Below, piece after piece: positions 34,385-42,802 of a stretch of 64,000 bases of DNA; within the stretch, counting starts at the first letter, position 1, and every line of letters starts with the position of its first letter. Under the pieces are notes generated by a model that saw only the letters and a program-made list of their open reading frames with translations, was not told the DNA's origin and did no database searches. The stretch is taken from positions 12,103-76,102 of the forward strand of contig CAKTUZ010000014.1 in assembly GCA_934621605.1 (NCBI GenBank), read 5' to 3'. The stretch is from an uncultured bacterium. Its GTDB lineage: Bacteria; Vulcanimicrobiota; Xenobia; Xenobiales; Xenobiaceae. The position numbers and the translations under genes were made by a program.

Positions 34385-36256
34385 CTAAGTCAAACCGATC
34401 ACCCGGTATATCTCTACAGGAGCGGTGCGGTTACGAACATAGATGCGGCGTACGAATCTGGCTTGTATGCCTTCATCCAAACTGTCACCACAAATAAATA
34501 TTTCGTTTGGTCTGCTATTGGATAGATTGCTCAATCTGGTTGCTCCGGAAAGCAAGTCACGCATATTGTCTACGGTAAACGGCCCTTTAGCCAAAGTCGG
34601 CTTTACCAACCCTGAGTATATGCCCGAAGCTATAGGGGGAAGCTTTAGCAAATGGTAATTTTGCCCCAGCTGTCGGAGGCTCATTCGAGTGCGAATAATG
34701 GAGCGCACAGCCCTTAAACCGGCATATTCGTCTATAAAAGCAGCCTTGATATTGGCTCCTTCGTTGAGGATAATGAATCCTCCGTTTATTTCGACAGCTT
34801 CACGCATGACTTGGCTTATATGGGCTGCCAATTGAGTTAAAGATAAGGTTGGCAAAGGTAAATTTTTTAAAGAAGCGGTCATGGTAAGCACTGTCACCAA
34901 AGGGGGCACGGCAGGCTCTTTCGATTCTATTAAGCTCTTTAAAGAATGTAAAGGAACTTGATGCTCTGGCCTTTCGTTATGGTACAGAAGAGCGTCGTTA
35001 TCTTGACTGTCCAATAATTCTTCCTCTTGGGAATAAGAAGGGATAAGTAAGTGATCATTTTGATAATTCTGTATAAATTGTTCGGAGGGGTGTTCTTCTC
35101 GATCGGTTTGCTCGATTCCGATTTTTTGGGCGTCATCCCAAATATCTCCCGCACTTGATAAAAAGGGATTGCTCGCTTGAGGTACTGCAGCTTTAGCGTT
35201 ACTTTCTGAGTAAGATTGAGAAGAGTAACTTGACGATAACATAGCCTGTTCAGCTTCATTGTCTTTTAGAGGAGGTTGAGTAAGTTTAGGAGAGAGCTGA
35301 ACTTTTTTGTCTGTCTGGGGTAGGGTTGGCTGGTGAGAAGTCGCGTCGATATTATGTAAAACGGACTGAGGTTCTGGGGAGGTCTCAGGGTTGGGCTCAG
35401 CAACGTAATGTACCGCGCCTATGCGCAGCATTCTGACTACTTGGATAAGTTTCTCTTTTAAGACCAGAGCTGAATTCGGGCGGTATTTGGGATTCTTGTT
35501 CATTAGCCACATAATGATTTGCTCTATTTCAATAGGCAAATGGGGATCTACCGATGTCGGCCGTTGAGCTTTGTCATATACTTGCATACGCAAAATTGCC
35601 GCAGCGTCTTCAGCTGAGAAAGGAGTGATGCCACAGAATATTTCGTATAAAATAACCCCCACAGCATAAAGATCTGAGCGCAAATCGGCTTCTTTACCCT
35701 GAGCTTGCTCGGGAGACATGTAGGTGCAAGTGCCTAAAGCCGTACCGGACTTAGTTAAGGCTGTCAAATCGGCGGCAAAACTTATTTTCGCCAGGCCAAA
35801 GTCGAGCACTTTTATGTGACCAAGATGATTGACAAAGATATTGTCTGGTTTCAAATCGCGGTGAATAATACCTCGGCTGTGAGCATGATAGAGGGCGTCG
35901 CATAGCTCTGCGGTCAGAAGCAGAATATTCTCCGGTGAAGGACGGTAAGCCCGCACATAATAACGCAGTGATTTTCCCGTCAACAACTCCATTACAATAA
36001 ATGGGCGACCGTGAAAAGTGCCATATTCGTAAACCTTAACTATGCCGGGATGGTTGAGCTTTTGAGCTGCCTGAGCTTCACGGGCAAAGCGCTTGCGAGA
36101 CGATTCCCTTTCACATAGGGCAGAAAGCAGCAATTTGACAGCCACATCCTGGCCGGTAACTCTATCCAAAGCACGATAGACTTCGCCCATGCCGCCGCTG
36201 CCCAAACGCTCTAGCAGCAGGTATCTATTTTCTATAACTTGGCCGTCTATTTCCAT
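34385..36256 (-). CDS. Ser/Thr protein kinase with C-terminal pseudo-nucleotide-cyclase domain
   Basis: Residues 1-275 are a complete Hanks-type kinase: GSGGMGEVYRA (glycine loop), VAVKLLL (lysine about 41), HRDLKPDN (about 136), DFGLAK (about 153) and SPEQAQG. Residues 280-450 are a Ser/Pro/Gln/Glu-rich linker with no membrane segment, so the protein is cytosolic. Residues 455-620 follow the layout of a class III adenylate/guanylate cyclase domain (VTVLTM, a helix, INGGFIILNEGANIKAAF, AGLRAVRSIIRTRMSLR, GATRLSNLSNSRPNEIFICG, PVEIYRVIG). The two metal-binding aspartates expected at the first strand and in the GDxxxA loop are missing. It would act as a sensory or binding domain for the kinase. 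The ATG is the natural domain start. Confidence 0.9.
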   Translation of the reverse strand: MEIDGQVIENRYLLLERLGSGGMGEVYRALDRVTGQDVAVKLLLSALCERESSRKRFAREAQAAQKLNHPGIVKVYEYGTFHGRPFIVMELLTGKSLRYYVRAYRPSPENILLLTAELCDALYHAHSRGIIHRDLKPDNIFVNHLGHIKVLDFGLAKISFAADLTALTKSGTALGTCTYMSPEQAQGKEADLRSDLYAVGVILYEIFCGITPFSAEDAAAILRMQVYDKAQRPTSVDPHLPIEIEQIIMWLMNKNPKYRPNSALVLKEKLIQVVRMLRIGAVHYVAEPNPETSPEPQSVLHNIDATSHQPTLPQTDKKVQLSPKLTQPPLKDNEAEQAMLSSSYSSQSYSESNAKAAVPQASNPFLSSAGDIWDDAQKIGIEQTDREEHPSEQFIQNYQNDHLLIPSYSQEEELLDSQDNDALLYHNERPEHQVPLHSLKSLIESKEPAVPPLVTVLTMTASLKNLPLPTLSLTQLAAHISQVMREAVEINGGFIILNEGANIKAAFIDEYAGLRAVRSIIRTRMSLRQLGQNYHLLKLPPIASGIYSGLVKPTLAKGPFTVDNMRDLLSGATRLSNLSNSRPNEIFICGDSLDEGIQARFVRRIYVRNRTAPVEIYRVIGLT

Positions 36257-36300
36257 CTTAAACTCATGACTGATTATTACACATATCGGCTGACAACAGA

Positions 36301-36348
36301 AAAAGGCGGGGGCCGACTTTTGCTGTAAAAAGGATCGGCACGTCCCGC
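36301..36348 (-). terminator. Probable terminator after the 1147-residue exported protein gene
   Basis: An interrupted GC-rich stem (36305-36316 with 36335-36348) is followed on the minus strand by five T. It lies in the 149-base gap before the kinase gene, suggesting the kinase has its own promoter. Confidence 0.6.
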
Positions 36349-36405
36349 TTTGTTTTTCCCCCGTTATCGGTTCTTATGAGTACATTTTCATTGATTGAAA
36401 AAAAA

Positions 36406-39400
36406 CTACAGTTCGAAGCGCGTATCTTCTAAATACATCTCTAGATCCTGGCTGGGAATACTGATTTTCAAAATTTTGCCGGTCTTTAAGTCCATATAGA
36501 AGAGCATACCCTTTTCGGTATCGAGGCGAGCTGTCTCCACTTCTTTGCCATCGGGCATAGTGATAGTTTCATCAGAATCGGCTCTCTGAATGGTTAGATC
36601 CTGCACTTTGAGAGAACCGGGGATGAAGGCTTTGAAACTATAATTCTCATCATCTTCGTTTTCAGCAGCGGTATTTTGATTGAAAGTACCGGCTCCGGTT
36701 TCGCCACCTTGACTTTTGGAAGCGGCCTCATCGCTCTTGGCTTCAAAAACTGAAGCGGAACTGGGAGCAATAACTTCGCTGGAACTTACCACTCCGGTAT
36801 TGGGATCTACTTTGGGTAATGTCGAGTCGGATTGAGCTTCCTCTGTGTTTTTTTCGAGAGTAACTATCGGACTTTGTTCTACTATCAAAGCCCATTGCGA
36901 CAAGAAGCGCGGATCGGCAAGATAAGTTCCGATAGAATAAGGAATTTGGCGAGTTTTAGACTCGGTAGCTTCAGCCTTGTTTGCAGAGTCGTTTTTGACG
37001 ACTACTTTTTCTGTACCTTCGGCAGCTTTGTCCTTTTCAGCTTCGGCAGCTTGCTGCTTGGCTTCATCGTAGCAAGCTTTTATTTCTAGCAAACGATCTT
37101 TGGTCTCTTGGCGTAGCTTCAGCTCGGCTTGCTTTTTAGCTTCAGCTTCGGCGGCTTCTTTTTCCGAGTCAGAAATAGCTTCCTCTGGAGCTTCTTCGTT
37201 TTTGTTTACCTCTCCGAAAGCACCTTGAGCAGCTTCACTAATTCCTTGGCCAAGTTTATCAGCCTCTGCAACGTCAGTAGAGGTTGCATCCTGCTTCTGG
37301 CTCGGCTCCTGGTTGCTGTTCGCCTTTTCGGTGCTCGATTCCGTCGCAGTAGGCTGGCTCTGCGTCTTGGGTTGCGCACTGTCAAGCGTGGGCTGAGCAA
37401 CCGCGTTAGCTTGTTCAACTTGAATAGATTCAGGAAGGGGAGGATTTTGTTCAAGCTGAGCTTCTTCCGCTTGTACTTCACTTTGTTTTTCGGCCTCTGC
37501 TTTTTCGCGCTCTATAAGCGCTTTTGATTTAGCCGGTCTGGGCAGCGATTTCGATTCTTTAAGATCGAGAACTTGGGTTATATTGGTCCCTTGGAAAGAA
37601 AAACTCTCATGGCGAACTTTGGCACCGTTGTCTTCGCTTGTTTGGAAAGAAAGAGGCAGGCCGTTTTGATTCATGCTGAGTGTACTTTCAAATATCAGCG
37701 GCGTCTCTTCGCGCAAAATTACCGACTCAGATTTAAAATCGTAAGTTTCACCGCCTTCGCGCACTTCCATATCATACATATAAGAGCTTTCCAAGCCGAT
37801 CAGCTTGCCTTTATGGTAAATACCGTAAGTGCGTTTTTCACCTATAGGCCACTTGAGAGCAGTTTTGAAATAATCGGTAGTGCGAGGTGGACGGGGAGAA
37901 AACTTCTCTACATAAATATCCATAGCTTGAAGATCGCCGCTTTCCCACAGAGTAATATGGGAAGCGTTTATAAAACCCGATTCGTTGGTAGTGGGATCGA
38001 AAGCTACCCAGCCGTCTTCAGAGCCAAGCCAAGCTTCTGTCCAGCGATGTACTGTAAATGAACCTTTATTATAAGACAAACCTCCCACAACGCGAGCGGG
38101 AATCTTTACGGCTCGTAACAGAGCGGTTAAAAGTAAAGCTTTGCCTTCAGGGTTACCAACTTGATTCTCTAAGGTTTGGCGCGCCGAAGGTAAAGCTACA
38201 CCTTCAGCTATTTGGTTAGATACATAACCATTTAAGCGCTGGGCGGCTTGGAAGGCTGTTTCCGATTTCCAAGTGACTTCTTTGGCTTTAGTTGTCAGGC
38301 TATTTACTTCGAGCTCAATGCCGGGACAAGCTTGTAAATACTTTTTGAGTTCATCGGGGATTGTTTCTGTAAAAGGAAATTTTGCTTTGGGAGTTTCGCT
38401 TTTTAAGTCGCTACTCACCACAGCACGTCCCTTAATTTGCCCTTCTTTTACTTCGCCGTAAAACTGTTGCTTGTAATTTTTGATTTGGTGTTGAGCTAAT
38501 TCTCCACCGCGCAATCTCAAATCGACAAAAGCTTCTAAATGGGTAAGCTTGTCTGGATCTTGGAAATAAATATTGGAAATTTCCGAATTAGCTTTAATGC
38601 GTTGTCCAGAAGATTTGGCAACAGACGAAACCACGCCGGGAGTAGAACGGCGGAAAACTAAGCCTGAACCGATCTCTCTGATTTCGGCCAACTCGTAATT
38701 TTTGGCATAAACTCGCACGTAAGCTAGAGGAGCGGAGTTCGCGTCGGTAATTTTATAGACAAAAGTTGTGTGTGCAACTCCATCGCGGTCTTTCCAAGTT
38801 TCTTTTATCGGTTTGTAGACAATAGTTTTGCCTATACCTTGTAAGATGGGATCGTATGTATCTAAAACTCCGCCCTGAGAAGCGGCTCTGACCATAAGCC
38901 AGTAATGTTCTGGAAAAGTATCGAGATGGCCCCACAAGTTGTTAAATACAATCAGAGGAGGCTGGTTGGCCGAATATTTTTGCAAATATCCTTGTTCTTT
39001 GCCCATGTAATTGTTGTTCTGAGCAATAAAATCTTCGGAGTATATACAATTAACGCTTAAAGTATCTTTGCTCTTAGCCTCACCTTGAATACATAGAAAC
39101 AGTGCCGGCGCTAAGGTTTTTTTGTCAATTTGTGTGTTGGCGGTAAACTTTAAATCTTGTACAGCATCTACGCCCATTTTTATACGGGAGGTAGAATCCA
39201 TAACATAAGTAGACTGGCCGCCCAAAGTTAAAAGGCGGTTGATCTTATATTGGGAGTAGCCTACCAACTGACCGGCATACTCTATAGCAAAATAATTGTC
39301 AGAGCCCACAGCCAGATTGTTTTTTATAACTCGCGGCCCTTGGGGAATTTCTGTTTCCGGCAGCGGTTGGGCCAATTCCAACTTAGCTGGACGCTCGTTT

Positions 39401-39849
39401 ATTTTGGCAGTGTTTTTCTTTTTCGCTTTTACCGGTGAAGGAGCGGGGGCGTATTTATCCCAGGGGTTATTACCGGTCACCTCAGGCAGATTCTCTTCTA
39501 CTTCGGGACTGCCTTCGGCGGTAGCTGGGATGGGCATAGTTTTTGAAGAGGGAGCAGGAACTGAGGCTTTTTTGTTATTTGACGGCTCAGCTTGGTATCT
39601 GTCCCAAGGGTTGACTGAGGAATCGGTAGTCGAAGGTGCTGCCGATTGCTTCTCCGCGTTAGGAGCGGTCTCTTTGGTTGCGGTTGTTGGCTCAGCTTGG
39701 TACTTGTCCCAGGGATTGGCTTGAGCTACCACTTGAGAATAAGAATTGTATAGTTGGCCATGAACTTGAGGCTCTTGTGAGTAAGCTGCCGATAAAGGAG
39801 CTAAGCAAAGTAAAGAAACAGCTGCTGCAGTAAAGGTGAGTCTGTTCAT
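36406..39849 (-). CDS. Large exported transglutaminase-like protein with NPWDKY repeats
   Basis: Residues 1-23 are a Sec signal peptide. The mature N-terminus has three copies of a short motif: ANPWDKYQAEP, VNPWDRYQAEP and NNPWDKYAPAP, separated by Ser/Pro/Ala linkers. A beta-rich region (about 175-520) precedes a transglutaminase-like core (about 555-640): GNPEGKALLLTALLRAVKIP, VHRWTEAWLG and FDPTTNE. The histidine and aspartate of the triad are present, but the cysteine expected in a GDC context is replaced (GNP). A second beta-rich domain, a long acidic Glu/Ala/Gln-rich spacer (about 780-960) and a C-terminal domain follow. It probably acts outside the cytosol as a binding or structural protein. 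The ATG has a modest ribosome site. Confidence 0.85.
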   Translation of the reverse strand: MNRLTFTAAAVSLLCLAPLSAAYSQEPQVHGQLYNSYSQVVAQANPWDKYQAEPTTATKETAPNAEKQSAAPSTTDSSVNPWDRYQAEPSNNKKASVPAPSSKTMPIPATAEGSPEVEENLPEVTGNNPWDKYAPAPSPVKAKKKNTAKINERPAKLELAQPLPETEIPQGPRVIKNNLAVGSDNYFAIEYAGQLVGYSQYKINRLLTLGGQSTYVMDSTSRIKMGVDAVQDLKFTANTQIDKKTLAPALFLCIQGEAKSKDTLSVNCIYSEDFIAQNNNYMGKEQGYLQKYSANQPPLIVFNNLWGHLDTFPEHYWLMVRAASQGGVLDTYDPILQGIGKTIVYKPIKETWKDRDGVAHTTFVYKITDANSAPLAYVRVYAKNYELAEIREIGSGLVFRRSTPGVVSSVAKSSGQRIKANSEISNIYFQDPDKLTHLEAFVDLRLRGGELAQHQIKNYKQQFYGEVKEGQIKGRAVVSSDLKSETPKAKFPFTETIPDELKKYLQACPGIELEVNSLTTKAKEVTWKSETAFQAAQRLNGYVSNQIAEGVALPSARQTLENQVGNPEGKALLLTALLRAVKIPARVVGGLSYNKGSFTVHRWTEAWLGSEDGWVAFDPTTNESGFINASHITLWESGDLQAMDIYVEKFSPRPPRTTDYFKTALKWPIGEKRTYGIYHKGKLIGLESSYMYDMEVREGGETYDFKSESVILREETPLIFESTLSMNQNGLPLSFQTSEDNGAKVRHESFSFQGTNITQVLDLKESKSLPRPAKSKALIEREKAEAEKQSEVQAEEAQLEQNPPLPESIQVEQANAVAQPTLDSAQPKTQSQPTATESSTEKANSNQEPSQKQDATSTDVAEADKLGQGISEAAQGAFGEVNKNEEAPEEAISDSEKEAAEAEAKKQAELKLRQETKDRLLEIKACYDEAKQQAAEAEKDKAAEGTEKVVVKNDSANKAEATESKTRQIPYSIGTYLADPRFLSQWALIVEQSPIVTLEKNTEEAQSDSTLPKVDPNTGVVSSSEVIAPSSASVFEAKSDEAASKSQGGETGAGTFNQNTAAENEDDENYSFKAFIPGSLKVQDLTIQRADSDETITMPDGKEVETARLDTEKGMLFYMDLKTGKILKISIPSQDLEMYLEDTRFEL

Positions 39850-39983
39850 AAGCTTGAAAAAATTCCTGACCTAATGCGTAAAAATTCGTGTTCTGATTAA
39901 ACAGAATGGTAATTGTTTCAAAAGTTGCGGCTTTTCCTTTTAGAAAAGTAAGTCGACTTTCTTTCACTACTATAAATTCTTAG

Positions 39984-40997
39984 TTAAGCGCTGAAAAGCT
40001 CTTGTAAATAAGCATACATTTCCGGATCGCGTTGTTCTACCAGAGGTTTTAGAGTCGGCTGAAAATAAGCTTCTACGGTTTCGGCAAAATATTCTGCCGG
40101 ATTGGTAGATGCATAACTCGAAACCAAGCCTGTGCGGCTATGGCGGAACTTGTTCCATAATTGTACGGATAAAGGTAAGCGACGTCCATGCCCTTCACTA
40201 AAGGCGTTGTCGTAAGCGTGGGCAAATTCGTGTCTAGCTACTGAATGATTGGGCTGTCCTAGTTGTTCCTCACCTATAACCAAAAGACGACGGGAAGAGT
40301 CATAAAGTCCACGCACTTCAGACCAATAACGGCCATCGAAAGTTTTTTCGGAGGGAGCTACTACATACATGCCTTTTATTTTCAGTTGAGTGAGGGCCTG
40401 GCGGCGATCCAATACTATTATGTGAGCGCCGAATGATCTTACCTGAGAAATAATTTTAGCCCCCATAGGCTCCAGTTCGTCCTGAACTTTGAGGCGTGAA
40501 GCTTCAGTTGGAGCGTAGTAGATCATGCGGTTGATTGTTTCGCGTACGGGTGAGTAAACCTGATGGCGAACACGTTTATTGGGATTGGGGACGAAGCCGG
40601 AAAGTTGGATCGTAGTCGGAAAAATTAAATTTTGCGGTTGTTTTTGTCCTTCTTGTTCGGATTTGCTGCGGCGAAAAGAATCCAAATCGCTGAGCAGTCC
40701 GTTAAAATCACGTTCCGGTTTTTCTTCCTCTTCGTCCTCTTCTTCCTCTCCGATAACATCTATACCCTTATGCCTGAGAAGTTTGCGGCGCAGCTTCTTG
40801 AGATAAGCTTTGGCCTCGGGTGACAAAGTAACTGAATCTTCCAAGTTGCCTTGCAAAGCTAAGGCTACTTGGTCTTCAATGTCGCCTACTTCCTTTAGTA
40901 TATTAGACTTTACACTGCGGGCCATTTCGCGTTGAACGGCCTGCAGATAACCTGCGTCGTATGTCCCTAAGTTAGGACCGCGAATTTCCATACCCAT
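39984..40997 (-). CDS. Zinc metallopeptidase resembling the anthrax lethal factor catalytic domain
   Basis: The 337-residue protein has a helical N-terminus with an acidic run (EEEEDEEEE, about residue 85) and a C-terminal gluzincin-like domain. The zinc motif is ARHEFAHAYD (about residue 255), and the third ligand is likely in TNPAEYFAETVEAYF (about 299). HExxHxxD followed by an NPxEFFAE segment is the pattern of ATLF/M34-like domains. No signal peptide is visible, so it is either cytosolic or exported by another route. An ATG six bases downstream (40991) is an equally possible start. Its targets are unknown; a role in protein turnover, defence or host interaction cannot be separated here. 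Confidence 0.8.
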   Translation of the reverse strand: MGMEIRGPNLGTYDAGYLQAVQREMARSVKSNILKEVGDIEDQVALALQGNLEDSVTLSPEAKAYLKKLRRKLLRHKGIDVIGEEEEDEEEEKPERDFNGLLSDLDSFRRSKSEQEGQKQPQNLIFPTTIQLSGFVPNPNKRVRHQVYSPVRETINRMIYYAPTEASRLKVQDELEPMGAKIISQVRSFGAHIIVLDRRQALTQLKIKGMYVVAPSEKTFDGRYWSEVRGLYDSSRRLLVIGEEQLGQPNHSVARHEFAHAYDNAFSEGHGRRLPLSVQLWNKFRHSRTGLVSSYASTNPAEYFAETVEAYFQPTLKPLVEQRDPEMYAYLQELFSA

Positions 40998-41023
40998 AAG
41001 CAGATACCCTTAGCAAACGATCG

Positions 41024-41054
41024 ATAGAGACGGAGCTGCGGAGCTCCTCTCTAT
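41024..41054. other. Hairpin without T run between nadE and the peptidase gene
   Basis: ATAGAGA plus GGAGCT pair with AGCTCC plus TCTCTAT around a short loop. No T run follows on the minus strand, so it may be a processing or stability hairpin in a nadE-peptidase transcript and not a strong terminator. Confidence 0.5.
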
Positions 41055-41100
41055 TCTAACAAATAAATCGTCCTTCAAGCAGAATCAGGGCCTGTCCGTA

Positions 41101-42750
41101 TTACAGAGAACGAATACCTTTGGTAATAGGCATACGACGATCCAATCCCAAGAGCACAGGCGACAGTTTTAAGCCGATCGGCCCCTGTTGACGTTTGAAT
41201 TCGCTGCGCTCTACTAGGCGGACAACTCTATCTACCATAGTTTCCTCGAAGCCCTCGGCTTTAAGTTCGGCTTTAGTGCGCCCTACTTCCAAATAGGCTT
41301 TAAGCATGGCGTCCAACACATCGTAATCGGGCAAGCTGTCGGAATCTTTTTGGCCTTCATGTAATTCGGCTGAAGGAGGACGGGTAATAATGAGAGGGGG
41401 AATTAGCTCTTCATCTTTGTTTAAATAACGGCAGAGAGAGCGAACCTCGTTTTTGTAAAGGTCCATAATGGGAGCAATGCCGCCGGCTCCGTCGCCGTAC
41501 AAAGTTGAGTAGCCCACTGCCTCTTCAGCCTTATTTCCAGTGCATATAGCCAGCCAGCCGAACTTATTGGACATAGCCATAACCAAGATAGCGCGGATGC
41601 GAGCCTGTATATTTTCTTCTGTAATATCGAAGTCGCGTCCCGCAAAGGCTGGAGCCAGCAGCTCGGTAAAAGCAGCTCTGGGCCCTTCGATAGGTAACAA
41701 TTGTAAATCGATACCGAGGCTGTGGCAAAGCTTGGCCCCTTCCTCTTCACTTACGTCGGTGCTGAAGCGGCTGGGCATATAAATGCCGTGTACATGTTTT
41801 GCTCCCAGAGTTTTTACAGCCAGGGCGGCACATAAAGCTGAGTCTATACCGCCGGAAATACCCAACACGACGTCGGTAAAACCGATTTTGCGCATATAAT
41901 CGCCTAAGCCTAAACATATAGCTTCGGTCAATTCGCTTTCTTTAGCCCAATTCTCATCTTCAGGGGGAAATTGCGTAGGCTGAGCGGTGCTCTGTGTAGT
42001 TAATGTCCAGAGAGTACAGCACTCGCGGAAGCGTGGCGCATAGTTTAAAAGCTGGCCTTGATCGGAAACAAGCAGAGAGCCGCCTTCCAAAATAATTTGG
42101 TCTTGGCCGCCTACTAAGTTGGCTTCTAAAATGTGCACTCCCAGCTCTTGGGCACGCTGTTGCAAGAAAGCCACATGTTGATGCCACTGTCCAGAAACAA
42201 AGGGACGGGCGGCCAAATTGATGACTAAAATTTGTTCGCTATTGTTCTGTTTTTCTTGTTGAGCTAAGGAAGTAAACTCTTCGTCCAAAACTTCATCGTC
42301 AACGGATAAGAGCAACTTGAAGCCTTCGCATTTACCTAAGGCGGCGGCGACAGAGCTGTTGTTGAAATATTCGGAAGCTGAAAACCAGGAATGATCGTGT
42401 AGAGCCGAAGCGCATAAAGGAGTGATTTCGATCTTTTCAACGTAAGAAAGCAAAACAGCTCCGTTGTAAAGTACTTCTTCTCCGTCTTCTTGGATGACAA
42501 GTGGAGAACCGACAAGCACTTTTATATCTTGACAAGCTTCGGCTATAGCGTGCCAAGCTTCGGTAATAGCGGTGGTAAAAGTGCGGTTATGAAGCAAGTC
42601 GTGAGGGGGATAACCGGTAAGTGCCATCTGAGGGAAAATGGCCAGCGAAGCGTGCTCTTTTTTAGCCTGTTCGATGGCTTTAATGATTTGGCGACTGTTA
42701 TTTTCGATATCGCCAACAGTGGGATTGGTTTGTGCTATAAACAGTTTCAT
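41101..42750 (-). CDS. nadE: NAD+ synthetase NadE, long form with apparently inactive glutaminase domain
   Basis: NadE amidates nicotinate adenine dinucleotide to NAD+. The 549-residue length and N-terminal nitrilase-like domain (MKLFIAQTNPTVGDIENN) mark the glutamine-dependent form. The synthetase half is intact: GISGGIDSALCA (ATP P-loop, about residue 297), GNKAEEAVGYSTLYGDGAGG and RPPSAELHEGQKDSDSLPDY. In the glutaminase half the catalytic glutamate of FPELALTGYPP is Gln41 (FPQMALTGYPP), and the strand that normally reads LICEDLW reads LLLSVDDEV, with Ser149 in place of the cysteine. Lys106 may remain. The enzyme would then depend on free ammonia. The ATG matches the family start. Confidence 0.95.
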   Translation of the reverse strand: MKLFIAQTNPTVGDIENNSRQIIKAIEQAKKEHASLAIFPQMALTGYPPHDLLHNRTFTTAITEAWHAIAEACQDIKVLVGSPLVIQEDGEEVLYNGAVLLSYVEKIEITPLCASALHDHSWFSASEYFNNSSVAAALGKCEGFKLLLSVDDEVLDEEFTSLAQQEKQNNSEQILVINLAARPFVSGQWHQHVAFLQQRAQELGVHILEANLVGGQDQIILEGGSLLVSDQGQLLNYAPRFRECCTLWTLTTQSTAQPTQFPPEDENWAKESELTEAICLGLGDYMRKIGFTDVVLGISGGIDSALCAALAVKTLGAKHVHGIYMPSRFSTDVSEEEGAKLCHSLGIDLQLLPIEGPRAAFTELLAPAFAGRDFDITEENIQARIRAILVMAMSNKFGWLAICTGNKAEEAVGYSTLYGDGAGGIAPIMDLYKNEVRSLCRYLNKDEELIPPLIITRPPSAELHEGQKDSDSLPDYDVLDAMLKAYLEVGRTKAELKAEGFEETMVDRVVRLVERSEFKRQQGPIGLKLSPVLLGLDRRMPITKGIRSL

Positions 42751-42802
42751 AATAGGCTGATCGCCTTTCTAGCTAACTAGGTAGCAGTGCTGTAAAGAAA
42801 TG

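Noticed and set aside
37129..37527. Overlapping frames on both strands inside the acidic spacer of the large exported protein
   Set aside because: They arise from the Glu/Ala/Gln-rich repeats of the true frame and lack starts with ribosome sites.
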